Shown here one piece after another: positions 9,110 through 17,151 of a DNA stretch of 64,000 bases. Below the pieces are notes generated by a model that worked only from the letters and a program-made list of their open reading frames with translations, was not told where the DNA came from and did not search any database. The DNA is from CAZDKK01 sp964603725 (lineage in GTDB: Bacteria; Eisenbacteria; RBG-16-71-46; CAIMUX01; WJJG01), in contig CAZRWW010000002.1 of NCBI GenBank assembly GCA_964603725.1, positions 62,001 through 126,000 of the forward strand. Reading direction: 5' to 3'. Numbering within the stretch: position 1 is the stretch's first letter; each line of letters begins with the position of its first letter. Both the position numbers and the translations under genes were made by a program.

Positions 9110-9664
9110 TTAGGGCTCGATCCGTCCCGTGAGCGTGAAGGCCACGACCTTGTCCTCGCCCATGACCTTGCGCTCCGCCTTGGTCAGTCCGATGTCAGCG
9201 TACAGGTCAGTCGTCTCCAGCCGGGCCATCAGGTCGGCGATGACCAGATTGGAGAACGTCATGCCTTCCAGCGTCAGCCCCGCGGGGCCGCTCTGGGTAA
9301 GCTTGGTCATCCACAGGTGACCCGGCAGCTGCAACGCCAGCTCATCGAGGACCTGCACCGGCAGCGTGCGCGCGCGGTTGAGCTCGCCCACCAGATTCAG
9401 GCGCAGGTTCAGTTCCTCGCGGGCCACCATGAGCTGGTTGATCTTCTCGATCTGCGGCTTCAGCCGCTGGCTTTCCTGCTCCGCCACCTGGATGTCGCCG
9501 CGCAGGCCCTGGATCTTGGCGGCCTGCAGAAAGCCAAGCAGCAGGATCGGGACGACGGTCGCCACGATGATGCCCAGGGGCAGCAGGAACTGCTTGCGCG
9601 GAGCGGTGACCAGTTGCCGTTCCTCGGAACGCTCTTCCTTGGGCAGAAGGTTGACGCTGATCAC
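9110..9664 (-). CDS. pilN: PilN, inner-membrane assembly protein
   Basis: 184 residues with a GTG start immediately after the pilM stop. The cytoplasmic N-terminus ISVNLLPKEERSEE carries the conserved (I)NLLP motif that docks into PilM. One membrane helix follows (LPLGIIVATVVPILLLGFLQ), then a coiled coil and a periplasmic ferredoxin-like fold (VLDELALQLPGHLWMTKLTQ). Confidence 0.96.
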   Translation of the reverse strand: MISVNLLPKEERSEERQLVTAPRKQFLLPLGIIVATVVPILLLGFLQAAKIQGLRGDIQVAEQESQRLKPQIEKINQLMVAREELNLRLNLVGELNRARTLPVQVLDELALQLPGHLWMTKLTQSGPAGLTLEGMTFSNLVIADLMARLETTDLYADIGLTKAERKVMGEDKVVAFTLTGRIEP

Positions 9665-9665
9665 C

Positions 9666-10703
9666 TCATGCCCCCTTTCTCAATGCCAGGCCGACACCCA
9701 CCGCCAGCTGCGGCCCGACCGACTCCGGGTCGGCCCCCGCGAAGAGGCTCGCATCGAAGCGCAGTCGGCGCAGCGGATTGACGATCTCGACCGGAGCGGG
9801 CTGGATGCCCTTGAGCGTGTCGAGCAGGCCGGCGATCCGGGCGCCGCCGCCCGACAGGAAGATCCGGTCGACCCGCTCGGCCTCCCCGGCCGTCTTCAGG
9901 TAATTGACCGACTTGTCCAGGCTGTGCACCAGGTCCTTGCCGAAGCTCTCGACCAGCGGTTGCAGGTCGAGCTTGCCCGTGCCCGCCTCGAGCTCCGCCA
10001 CGGCGTCCTCGCGACTGACCTGGAAGCGCTTCTGCGCGGCCCGGATGATGTTGTTGGCGCCGAGATAGACATCCTGCGTGTAGAGCGGAATGCCGTCGCG
10101 GACGATGTTGACGTTCGTGATCTCCGCGCCGATGTCGAGCAGGCCGGCGACTTCCTCGGGCTGCAGATCGTGAGCGATCTCGACGACGTTCTGCACCGCG
10201 AAGGAATTCACGTCCACCGCCTCGGGCGCCAGCCCAGCTTCGCGGATGATGTCGGCCAGGTTGAGCACCAGGTCTCGCTTGGCCGCCACGAGCAGCACCT
10301 GCATCTGCTTCGGGCCCATGTCGACGCCGAGGATCTCGAAGTCGAGCGACACGTCGTTGATGTCGTAGGGCACGTGCTGCTCGGCCTCCCAGTAGATCGC
10401 CTCGGAGGCGTCCTCCGCGGGCAGCCGTTCCATCACGATCTTCTTGACGATGACGCCGCGTCCGTGGATGCCGGCGATCACGCGCCGGCGTTTGATGCCG
10501 CGCGACTCCACCAGGTTCTGAATTGCCTCGACCACCATCTGCCGGTCCATGATCTCGCCGTCGACGATCGTCTCCGGGTCCAGCGGCGCGACGCCGTAGT
10601 TGACCAGCTGGACTTCGTTGCCTGCGCGCTCGATCTCGACGACCTTGACGGAGCTGGCGCCGATGTCGAGACCAACCGTGGTTCGCTTGTGTTTGCCAAA
10701 CAC
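9666..10703 (-). CDS. pilM: PilM, actin-like cytoplasmic pilus assembly ATPase
   Basis: 345 residues with an FtsA/actin-like fold. Phosphate-binding motifs are VGLDIGASSVKVVEI at the start and LLDIGAEITNVNIVRDG in the middle; VDRIFLSGGGARIAGLLDTL is the adenosine motif. The GTG start is preceded by GAGGAGG about 8 bp away. It binds the PilN tail and links the cytoplasmic motor platform to PilNOPQ. It is first of a tight pilMNOPQ group, with 139 bp upstream separating it from pilD, where a promoter could lie; no convincing consensus was seen. Confidence 0.97.
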   Translation of the reverse strand: MFGKHKRTTVGLDIGASSVKVVEIERAGNEVQLVNYGVAPLDPETIVDGEIMDRQMVVEAIQNLVESRGIKRRRVIAGIHGRGVIVKKIVMERLPAEDASEAIYWEAEQHVPYDINDVSLDFEILGVDMGPKQMQVLLVAAKRDLVLNLADIIREAGLAPEAVDVNSFAVQNVVEIAHDLQPEEVAGLLDIGAEITNVNIVRDGIPLYTQDVYLGANNIIRAAQKRFQVSREDAVAELEAGTGKLDLQPLVESFGKDLVHSLDKSVNYLKTAGEAERVDRIFLSGGGARIAGLLDTLKGIQPAPVEIVNPLRRLRFDASLFAGADPESVGPQLAVGVGLALRKGA

Positions 10704-10842
10704 GGGGCTCGCCTCCTCGCGGGCGACGTCGGACGCCGCACGCTTGCTGGGGTTCTACGTTCCCTATCGACTCGCGGCCTGGCGAACCTAAGCCAGGGGG
10801 GGTCATTAATTCCGCGCTCGCGGGAGGCGCCCGCGCGGGGCG

Positions 10843-11646
10843 TCAGCGGCCCGGGAAGAGCGCCAGATAGCGCTGCCAGAGGTGCGAGCCCAGGAAGAGC
10901 ACCAGCCAGGCCGCTGGCGCGAGGAAAGTCCCGAAAGGCAAGGCAGTCAGGCGATTACCGCGCCCGCTCAGGATGAGTCCGAGCCCCACCAGCGTGCCGG
11001 CCAGCGATCCGATCAGCACCGTGCTCAGCGCTCCGGACCACCCGAGGAAGGCCCCCACCATCGCCATGAGCTTCACGTCGCCAAGCCCCAAGCCCTCGCG
11101 CCCCGTGGCGCGCTGGTAGCCCCAGGCGACCAGCAGCAGGCCGCCCCCGCCCGCGAGCACTCCGAGCAGCGCATCGCGCACGGGCACCGGTCCCACGATC
11201 GACCAGAGGAGCCCCACGACCGCCCCGGGCAGGGTGATCGCATCCGGGATGATGCGATGATCGAGGTCGATGAAGACGATGGCCAGCAGCGCCAGGACCA
11301 AGATCGTGCGCGCGAGCCCGTCGAGGGGCGAAGCGGCCGTCGCCACCGCCGCCAGCGTGAGCCCGGCGCCCAGGGCCTCCACCGCCGGATAGCGCCAGGG
11401 GATGCGCGCGGCGCAGCCGCGGCAGCGGCCGCGCAGCAGCAGGTAGCTCACCAGGGGGATGTTCTCCGTCGCGCGAATCGGTCGCCCGCAGATCGGGCAG
11501 CGCGAACGCGGCCGCACGAGCGACAGGCCCAGCGGCAGCCGGTGGATGACGACGTTGATGAAGCTTCCGAGGCAAGCCCCGAGCATGGCCAGGGCGGCCC
11601 AGCCCGCCGGTGTGCGCACGAGCCAGTCGAAGTAGGCCTCCATCAC
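10843..11646 (-). CDS. pilD: PilD, prepilin leader peptidase / N-methyltransferase
   Basis: 267 residues, polytopic membrane protein. Two CxxC pairs (CPICG and CRGC, both before PWRYP) form the zinc-binding methyltransferase region. The two catalytic Asp motifs of the A24 aspartic peptidases are present: FIDLDHRIIPD (near residue 128) and GLGDVKLMA (near 188). It cleaves the G|F leaders of the pilins in this locus and methylates the new N-terminus. The start is GTG 11646 or ATG 11643; the ATG overlaps the stop of the upstream TPR gene as TGATG, so translation is coupled. Confidence 0.97.
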   Translation of the reverse strand: MMEAYFDWLVRTPAGWAALAMLGACLGSFINVVIHRLPLGLSLVRPRSRCPICGRPIRATENIPLVSYLLLRGRCRGCAARIPWRYPAVEALGAGLTLAAVATAASPLDGLARTILVLALLAIVFIDLDHRIIPDAITLPGAVVGLLWSIVGPVPVRDALLGVLAGGGGLLLVAWGYQRATGREGLGLGDVKLMAMVGAFLGWSGALSTVLIGSLAGTLVGLGLILSGRGNRLTALPFGTFLAPAAWLVLFLGSHLWQRYLALFPGR

Positions 11647-12302
11647 GACGTCTCCAGGCGGGCCGCCCGCTCGCGGGCCATGCGCCGAATCTCGTCATTG
11701 CGCGACTCGCGCGCGATCAGACTCCAGAGCTGGCGCGCCGTCGCCGCGTCGCCCGCGCGCTCGTGGGCGGCGGCGGCAAAGCGGCGCGCGTACTCGGGAG
11801 CCCCGGGGATCCGGGACACCGCCAGGAAGGTGGCGGCCGCTTCGGCATGGGACTTCTTGATCACGTATTGGAAAAACCCCAGCTCGAATCGCAGCCGCCA
11901 GGAGTGCGGATTGCGCTCCGCGCCCCGGCGCAGCAGCCGCTCGGCCTGATCGGCGAAGCCGCCGTCGGCCAGCACGAGCGAGCCGAAGAAGTAGGCGTTC
12001 TCGAAGCGCGGGTCCGCGTCGGTGATGGTCGCGAACAGGTGCGGCGCCAGCGGGTAGCGCCGGTCGCCCCGGCGGTGCTGGCCGTAGTACTGGATGGCGG
12101 TGAGCCAGGCGAGATCGGCGGCCAGCTGGACGTGCCCCAGCGATGCCTCGCGCAGAAAGCGGCCCGAGGGGAACAGGTCGAGCTCGCCGGCGTTGGGCAG
12201 CGCGGGCCGGCAGGCGGCGAAGCGCGCCCCCAGGGGCAGCGCGGCTCCGAGGAGCACGCCGGCGCCCATCACCAGCGCCAGCCCTGCAAACCAGTTTCTC
12301 AT
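11643..12302 (-). CDS. TPR-like secreted/membrane-anchored protein of the pil cluster
   Basis: 219 residues. An N-terminal hydrophobic segment (FAGLALVMGAGVLLGAALPL) acts as signal or anchor. The rest is helical with TPR-like repeats (FENAYFFGSLVLADGGFADQ, then ERNPHSWRLRFELGFFQYV, then EYARRFAAAAHERAGDAATA). The ATG has GGAGG about 8 bp upstream. It sits between the ABC permease and pilD. In Myxococcus xanthus the same slot area holds PilG, an accessory of the PilHI ABC transporter; equivalence is position-based inference, not shown by sequence. Confidence 0.65.
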   Translation of the reverse strand: MRNWFAGLALVMGAGVLLGAALPLGARFAACRPALPNAGELDLFPSGRFLREASLGHVQLAADLAWLTAIQYYGQHRRGDRRYPLAPHLFATITDADPRFENAYFFGSLVLADGGFADQAERLLRRGAERNPHSWRLRFELGFFQYVIKKSHAEAAATFLAVSRIPGAPEYARRFAAAAHERAGDAATARQLWSLIARESRNDEIRRMARERAARLETS

Positions 12303-12330
12303 CCGGCCAGCCTCCGGCCGCCCCCGCGGT

Positions 12331-13098
12331 CTACGAGAACTCCCGGGCCCGAAACACGGCCAGGGCGAGCAGCAGGGCCCCCGCGGCGTAGGCCCCGGCA
12401 TAGGCCACGGCCCACGCAAGCTGCCCGCCGGATGCCGCCGCGCCGTGGACCGCCTCCAGGGTATAGCTGTAGAGGTCGAAACGCGGCAACAGGTAGAACA
12501 CCGCTTGGATGATCCGACCAGCCGAGGGATCGGGCAACATCGCCGTCAGATCGATCAGGCTCGTCGCCAGATGCCCCACGACATACAGGCCGACCAGGAA
12601 GAAGGTCGCCAGCACCGGGCTGGTGAAGGCCATCAGCAGCATGGCCAGCGCGGCCAGCACGAAGAGCTCGAGAAACGCGTACAGGCCGGCCACCGCCAGC
12701 GAGGCGTCGACGGGATAGCCCGAGAGCGTCATCACCGCGGCCAGCGTCAGGGTCATCCCCGCGATCGTCACGGCCAGGACCCCCACCAGACCGAGGAACT
12801 TCCCGACCAGAAACTCGACCCGCCGGATGGGCTTGGCCAGGATGAGGAGGATCGTCTTGCGATCGATCTCCTTGTGCACCATGCGCGTTCCCAGCACGGC
12901 GATCAGCAGAAACCCGCAGACGGCGATGAGCCCCAACCCGACGTCGAGCGTCACGCGCCGCCCCTCGCCCAGGGCGAGCGGATTGAGCAGGCGGGCGAGC
13001 GCCAGCATGACGGCGCCGAAGAGGCCCAGCAGCAGGAAGGCCTTCTCCCGCAACGCATCGATCAGGGTGTGCCGGGCCAGCGAGAGCAGCGCTGACAT
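12331..13098 (-). CDS. pilI: ABC-2 type permease, PilI-like
   Basis: 255 residues with about six membrane helices, of the NosY/ABC-2 permease type. After the first helix comes MVHKEIDRKTILLILAKPIR, a motif typical of this family (R-E-I-x-x-K-T-I-x-x-x-L-A-K-P-I). The start ATG 13098 has AGGAGG 7 bp upstream; longer upstream sequence is out-of-phase ATPase gene. It lies 11 bp after the ATPase gene. Position between pilA and pilD matches PilI of the M. xanthus PilGHI exporter, which is needed for pilus biogenesis there; the symbol rests on synteny. Confidence 0.75.
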   Translation of the reverse strand: MSALLSLARHTLIDALREKAFLLLGLFGAVMLALARLLNPLALGEGRRVTLDVGLGLIAVCGFLLIAVLGTRMVHKEIDRKTILLILAKPIRRVEFLVGKFLGLVGVLAVTIAGMTLTLAAVMTLSGYPVDASLAVAGLYAFLELFVLAALAMLLMAFTSPVLATFFLVGLYVVGHLATSLIDLTAMLPDPSAGRIIQAVFYLLPRFDLYSYTLEAVHGAAASGGQLAWAVAYAGAYAAGALLLALAVFRAREFS

Positions 13099-13109
13099 TG
13101 GAGAACCTC

Positions 13110-14153
13110 CTAGGAAACGCGTCGCTCGCGGGCCGCCTCGCCCCCGTTCACGATCTCTTGCCCCGCTCGCCCCGCCGAGGTCCGCGGATCGGTCGCCCGG
13201 CCGAAGAAGGCCTCCAGCCCCTGCCGCCGCGGCGCCAGCGAGGCGATGCGCACCCCGCCCGCGACCAACTCGCCGAGCAGCCGCTGGAGGCGGTCCGCAT
13301 CGTCGCCGCCGATCCACCAGAGCGATCGCCCCGTGGCGGCCGCCCACTCGGACACGCAGACGCCCGGCAGATGGAGCGGCCGCGGGGAGATGACCTCGAG
13401 CTCGTGACCCTCCTCGCTGCGCGCCAGCAGCTCATCCAGGCTGCCGCAGGCGACGATGCGGCCCTCGTGCAGGAGGGCGACGCGATCGGCGAGCGTCTCG
13501 ACGTCGGGCAGGATGTGCGAGTTGATGAGCACCGTCTTGCCCGCCGCGCGCAGGCCCCGCACGATCTCCTTGACCGCCAGACGCGCCCCGGGATCCAGCC
13601 CCCCCAGGGGTTCATCGAGCATCAAGAAGCGCGGGTCGCCCACCAGGGCCGCGGCCAGGGTGAGGCGCTGCTGCCAGCCGCGCGAGAGGCGGCGCACGCG
13701 CGCATCGAGCTGGTGCTCGAGCGAGCAGAGCTCGATCACGGTGCCCAGCCGCGTCGCCCGGCGGGCGGGCGGGATGCGCGACAGGCCGGCCATGAAATCG
13801 AGCGTCTCGCGGACCGTGAGGGACGGGTAAAGGTACGGCTGCTCCGGCTGATACCCGACCGCCGCCCGGGCCCGCACCGCGCCCAACGGCAGACCCAACA
13901 GCGTCCCGCCGCCGCGCGTGGGCCTCACCAGCCCCAACATGATCTTCATCAAGGTCGACTTGCCGGCGCCGTTGAGGCCCAGGAGCGCGATGATCTCACC
14001 GGCCCGGATGGTGAGGTCGACCCCCTGCAGCACGGGGATCTCCCGGCGCCGGAAACCGGTGTGGAAGGTCTTGTGGATGGAGCGCAGCTCGGCGATCGGC
14101 TCGCGCGCGGATACGCCGAGTGGTTCTGCGAGCGGTTGAGTCTGGCTTGCCAT
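13110..14153 (-). CDS. pilH: ABC transporter ATPase, PilH-like
   Basis: 347 residues. Walker A GLNGAGKST, a Q-loop near GYQPEQPYLYP, signature region LSRGWQQRL (departing from LSGGQ, as is common in ABC-2 exporters), Walker B RFLMLDEPLGGLD, and the switch His in INSHILPD. A C-terminal regulatory extension of about 120 residues follows. It pairs with the adjacent permease. Start ATG 14153 has no clear ribosome site, so the start is moderately sure. Gene order suggests the pilus-associated PilH role, but a general ABC-2 exporter cannot be excluded. Confidence 0.78.
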   Translation of the reverse strand: MASQTQPLAEPLGVSAREPIAELRSIHKTFHTGFRRREIPVLQGVDLTIRAGEIIALLGLNGAGKSTLMKIMLGLVRPTRGGGTLLGLPLGAVRARAAVGYQPEQPYLYPSLTVRETLDFMAGLSRIPPARRATRLGTVIELCSLEHQLDARVRRLSRGWQQRLTLAAALVGDPRFLMLDEPLGGLDPGARLAVKEIVRGLRAAGKTVLINSHILPDVETLADRVALLHEGRIVACGSLDELLARSEEGHELEVISPRPLHLPGVCVSEWAAATGRSLWWIGGDDADRLQRLLGELVAGGVRIASLAPRRQGLEAFFGRATDPRTSAGRAGQEIVNGGEAARERRVS

Positions 14154-14374
14154 GGTTCGGTCGGGGCCGCGCTCCGGTCGCCCCCGCGCCCGCTGGCGCC
14201 TTTCGCCCTCGGGATGCATCGGGGCTCAGCGGGCCTCCCTGGCCCCCGGCGGCCGCCTTAAAGAGAATCGGCCGGGCCCGCCGCCTCTTGACCCCGCGGG
14301 CGCTGCCACGAGCGCCGGCGAGATCGCCAAGCCCCAGCGGAACCGGCCGGACCCACCCAGCCCGGTGTCTCGCG

Positions 14375-14815
14375 CTAGCCGTTGTTCAGTCTGATCACGA
14401 TGCCGTTCCCGGCCGGCCCGGCCGTGGCCGAGGCCCCGTAGCCCTCGATCGTGTAGCATCCGGCCACGACCTGGTAGCCGATGTCGCCCCGGCTGTAGCC
14501 CAGGGCCGCAATCGTCACCGGGGCGCCGGTGAAGGGATTGTCGGGCAGAACGCTCTGGGGCCAGAGGGTCGGATCCACGATCTGGGCGACCGTCGGGTAG
14601 ACGCCGTCGTGCGCGGCGTAGAAATCCTCGGCCGTCAGCTGCGTGGCGTGCGCATTGGCGCGCACGCCGCCCTCGCGCGCGCGATCCATCATCGAGACAT
14701 AGTTCGGGAGAGCGATCGCCGCGAGAATCCCGATGATCACGACCACGATCATCAGCTCGATCAGCGTAAAACCGGCCGAGCCGCGCGGCATGGTGGGATC
14801 TCTCTGCGCTTTCAT
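14375..14815 (-). CDS. pilA: Type IV pilin, second pilA paralogue
   Basis: 146 residues. Leader MKAQRDPTMPRGSAG|FTLIELMIVVVIIG has the prepilin cleavage site and Glu +5. The start ATG 14815 has GGAGG 8 bp upstream (an alternative GTG lies 6 bp further up). The mature protein shares the whole architecture of the neighbouring pilin, including VRANAHATQL, NPFTGAPVTIAALGYS and the GPAGNG C-terminus, so this is a tandem duplication that has diverged. It has a single Cys (AGCYTIEGYG) rather than the C-terminal disulfide of Pseudomonas pilins. It sits 123 bp after the first pilin, separated by a hairpin. It may be a minor or alternative major subunit. Confidence 0.92.
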   Translation of the reverse strand: MKAQRDPTMPRGSAGFTLIELMIVVVIIGILAAIALPNYVSMMDRAREGGVRANAHATQLTAEDFYAAHDGVYPTVAQIVDPTLWPQSVLPDNPFTGAPVTIAALGYSRGDIGYQVVAGCYTIEGYGASATAGPAGNGIVIRLNNG

Positions 14816-14881
14816 GGACACCTCCCGCCGGCCCGAGCCCCCCCGCGAGGCGTCAGGGTCAGCAGATGACTCGCAATGGCG

Positions 14882-14912
14882 CGGGGCTCCCCCCGGTCAG
14901 GAAGGAGCCCCG
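14882..14912 (-). promoter_or_regulatory. Hairpin between the two pilin genes
   Basis: A perfect 9-bp stem (CGGGGCTCC at 14882-14890 with GGAGCCCCG at 14904-14912) with a 13-nt loop and no following T-run on the - strand. In an operon transcribed from the first pilin this would be an RNA-stabilising or partial-termination hairpin allowing the first pilin to be expressed more strongly than the second. The function is inferred. Confidence 0.6.
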
Positions 14913-14938
14913 TGCGCCCATCTCAAGCTCTCCTCGGA

Positions 14939-15355
14939 CTAGCCGTTCGTCAGGGTGATGACCACGCCGTTGCCCGCCGGACCGGACGTGGCGGTCTCAC
15001 CGTACCCCTCGATCGTGTAGATGCCGGCCGCCAGCTGATAGCCCACGTTGCCCTGGCTGTAGCCGAGCGCCGCGATCGTCATGGCCGCGCCGGTGAAGGG
15101 GTTGTTCGGCAGCACGCCGCCCGTCCAGAGCGACACGTCCTGCACCTGGGCCAGCGTCGGATAAGTGCCGTTGTTGCGGACCGAGTAGTCCTCGGCCACG
15201 AGCTGCGTGGCGTGGCAGTTCGCCTTGACGCTGCCTTCCTTGGCCCGGTTCGTCATCGCGATGTAGTTCGGGATCGCAATGGCGGCCAGGATGCCGATGA
15301 TGACGACCACGATCATCAACTCAATCAGCGTGAAACCCTTGTTGTTCCTGAGCAT
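14939..15355 (-). CDS. pilA: Type IV pilin, major subunit candidate
   Basis: 138 residues. Short leader MLRNNKG|FTLIELMIVVVIIG, Glu +5, then the N-terminal helix and a small globular domain (NPFTGAAMTIAALGYSQGN, GPAGNGVVITLTNG). ATG 15355 is preceded by AGAGGAGG, an excellent ribosome site; upstream codons in the same frame have no pilin features. It is the promoter-proximal pilin, behind a sigma-54 promoter 113 bp upstream, and probably the main fibre subunit. Mature length about 131 residues is short for a type IVa pilin. Confidence 0.95.
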   Translation of the reverse strand: MLRNNKGFTLIELMIVVVIIGILAAIAIPNYIAMTNRAKEGSVKANCHATQLVAEDYSVRNNGTYPTLAQVQDVSLWTGGVLPNNPFTGAAMTIAALGYSQGNVGYQLAAGIYTIEGYGETATSGPAGNGVVITLTNG

Positions 15356-15467
15356 CGAACACCTCCTCTGATACCGCATCGGACACCACACGCGGCCGTT
15401 CGCAGCCGGCGCGTGTGGGGCTCGCCACCCTCCCGACCGGACAGCCGTTCTCGTTCGTTGATAAGGC

Positions 15468-15483
15468 GGCAACCCCCGTGCCA
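15468..15483 (-). promoter_or_regulatory. Sigma-54 (-24/-12) promoter of pilA
   Basis: Read on the - strand the site is TGGCACGGGGGTTGCC: an exact TGGCACG -24 box, four spacer bases, and TTGC -12 box, with the required spacing between GG and GC. Predicted start of transcription is near 15457, leaving a 5' leader of about 100 nt before the pilin ATG at 15355. PilR, the sigma-54 activator encoded just upstream, is the obvious regulator; its binding sites would be expected between here and 15600. Confidence 0.88.
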
Positions 15484-15618
15484 CCCCACCCCCCCCAGGA
15501 GCCCCATTCTCGCAACCCCTTGCGAATCCACCGGATCCGCTCGGGGACTCATCCCCTACATCAGGCGCGCGGGCCGCTCGCCGGCCCCCGGCGCGTTGCA
15601 CTCCGCCTGGCGTGCTCA

Positions 15619-15643
15619 CAAAACGCGAACGCCCTCGGCGTTC
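15619..15643 (-). terminator. Intrinsic terminator after pilR
   Basis: On the - strand GAACGCC-GAG-GGCGTTC (15643 to 15627) is a perfect 7-bp stem with a 3-nt loop, followed by GCG and TTTT. A second perfect 7-bp hairpin, CGATGCA-GAG-TGCATCG, lies just before it at 15664-15680. Together they would end the pilSR transcript before the sigma-54 pilin promoter. The T-run is short, so termination may be partial. Confidence 0.7.
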
Positions 15644-15696
15644 TGCGAAAGCGGCCCGCGGGACGATGCACTCTGCATCGGCCGCCTCGGGGCCGC

Positions 15697-17133
15697 CTAG
15701 GCCGCCGCGTCCGCCGGCGGCTCGCCCTCCTCCGGCTGCGACCCCGCGGGATCCTGGCGGTCCGAGATCCCGTAGCTGAGCAGCTTGCGGTAGAGGGTCG
15801 AAGCGTTGATGCCCAGAATCTCGGACGCTCGCTTCTTCTGCCAGTTCGTGTAGGTGAGCACCTTCATGATGTACTCGCGCTCGAGCTCGGCCAGGCTCAT
15901 GTTCGGTGTGTCGACCACCAGGCTGCCCCGCCGGCTCGGCCCTTTGAGCACCTTCTCGGGCAGGTCGGCGACGCCCAGCGCCTCGCTCTCGCTCAGAATG
16001 ACCGCCCGCTCGATCACGTTCTCCAGCTCCCGGACGTTGCCGGGCCAGTCGTAGCGGGTGAGCGCCTCCATCGCCTCGCGGCTGAGCTTCTTGGGCCCGT
16101 CCGCGCCCGGAAACCGCGTCAGGAAGTGGTCGACCAGGAGCGCGATGTCGTCGGGCCGCTGGCGCAGCGACGGCAGGCGGAGCGGGATCACGTTCAGCCG
16201 GTAGAACAGGTCGTGGCGGAAGCGCCCCTCGGTCACCTCCCGCTCGAGGTCGCTGTTCGTCGCCGCGACCAGGCGCACGTCGATCTTGATCGGCTCGCTC
16301 GCGCCGATCGGGATGATCTCGCGCTCCTGCAGCGCCCGGAGCAGCTTGACCTGGGTGGCCGGCGCCATCTCCCCCACTTCATCGAGGAAGAAGGTGCCGC
16401 CCTCGCAGATCGTGAAGTATCCCGGTTGATCCTTCACCGCGCCGGTGAAGGAGCCCTTCTTGTGGCCGAAGAGCGTGCTCTCGAGCAGGTCTTTGTGCAG
16501 CGCCCCGCAGTTGACCGAGATGAACGGGCCCTTGGCCCGCTGGCTGCGGTAGTGGATCTCCCGGGCGATCAGCTCCTTGCCCGTCCCGCTCTCGCCGTAG
16601 ACCAGCACGGTCGCGTCGGTGGCGGCCACCTTCTCGACCATCTTGTAGACCCGCAGCATCTCCTCGGAGCGCCCGATCAGGCGCCGGTCCTCGTGGCGCT
16701 TCTTGAGCTGGGTCTTCAGCGCGCGGTTCTCGGTGCGGACGATGCTCATCGCCAGGGCATTGCTGATGGCGAGCACGATCTCGTCGTTGTGCGCGCTCTT
16801 CTCCACGAGCTGGAAGGCCCCGCGCTGGATCGCTTCCGACGTGACGCGCTCGGAGCCGTACGCGGTCAAGATGACGACGGGAATGTCCGGGTGCTTGGCG
16901 CGCACGCTGTCGAGCACGCTCAGGCCGTCGACGCCCGGCATCTTCAGGTCGGTGACGACCAGGTCGAAGCTCTCGCGCTCGAGCCGGCTGATGCCGTTCG
17001 CGCCGTTCTCTTCGGTGGCGACCTCATAGCCCTCGCCAACGAGCAGCATGTCGAGGAATCGCCGCATGCTGTCTTCGTCGTCGATGACCAGAATGCGCCG
17101 TCGCGCCTGAGGTGTCGTCTCGTCGTTCGTCAC
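15697..17133 (-). CDS. pilR: PilR, sigma-54-dependent NtrC-family response regulator
   Basis: 478 residues. Receiver domain (about 13-130) with phosphoacceptor Asp in LVVTDLKMPG and the Lys in VEKSA. AAA+ domain (about 150-375): Walker A GESGTGKE, the sigma-54-contacting loop GSFTGA, Walker B GGTFFLDEVGEM, arginine-finger region FRHDLFYRLNV. C-terminal Fis-type helix-turn-helix (QKKRASEILGINASTLYRKL). The GTG at 17133 has GAGG 5-6 bp upstream; a TTG 15 bp further up lacks one. It follows pilS with an 18-bp gap and activates sigma-54 promoters such as the one before pilA. Confidence 0.96.
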   Translation of the reverse strand: MTNDETTPQARRRILVIDDEDSMRRFLDMLLVGEGYEVATEENGANGISRLERESFDLVVTDLKMPGVDGLSVLDSVRAKHPDIPVVILTAYGSERVTSEAIQRGAFQLVEKSAHNDEIVLAISNALAMSIVRTENRALKTQLKKRHEDRRLIGRSEEMLRVYKMVEKVAATDATVLVYGESGTGKELIAREIHYRSQRAKGPFISVNCGALHKDLLESTLFGHKKGSFTGAVKDQPGYFTICEGGTFFLDEVGEMAPATQVKLLRALQEREIIPIGASEPIKIDVRLVAATNSDLEREVTEGRFRHDLFYRLNVIPLRLPSLRQRPDDIALLVDHFLTRFPGADGPKKLSREAMEALTRYDWPGNVRELENVIERAVILSESEALGVADLPEKVLKGPSRRGSLVVDTPNMSLAELEREYIMKVLTYTNWQKKRASEILGINASTLYRKLLSYGISDRQDPAGSQPEEGEPPADAAA

Positions 17134-17151
17134 GCTTGCCTCGCTCAATCG

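Larger units (their letters stand above)
15356..15696. other. Regulatory intergenic region between pilR and pilA
   Basis: 341 bp without a gene. It contains, in transcription order on the - strand, two hairpins (15664-15680 and 15627-15643), about 130 bp in which PilR sites would be expected, the sigma-54 promoter at 15468-15483, and the pilin leader. No additional small gene with a credible start was seen. Confidence 0.7.
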
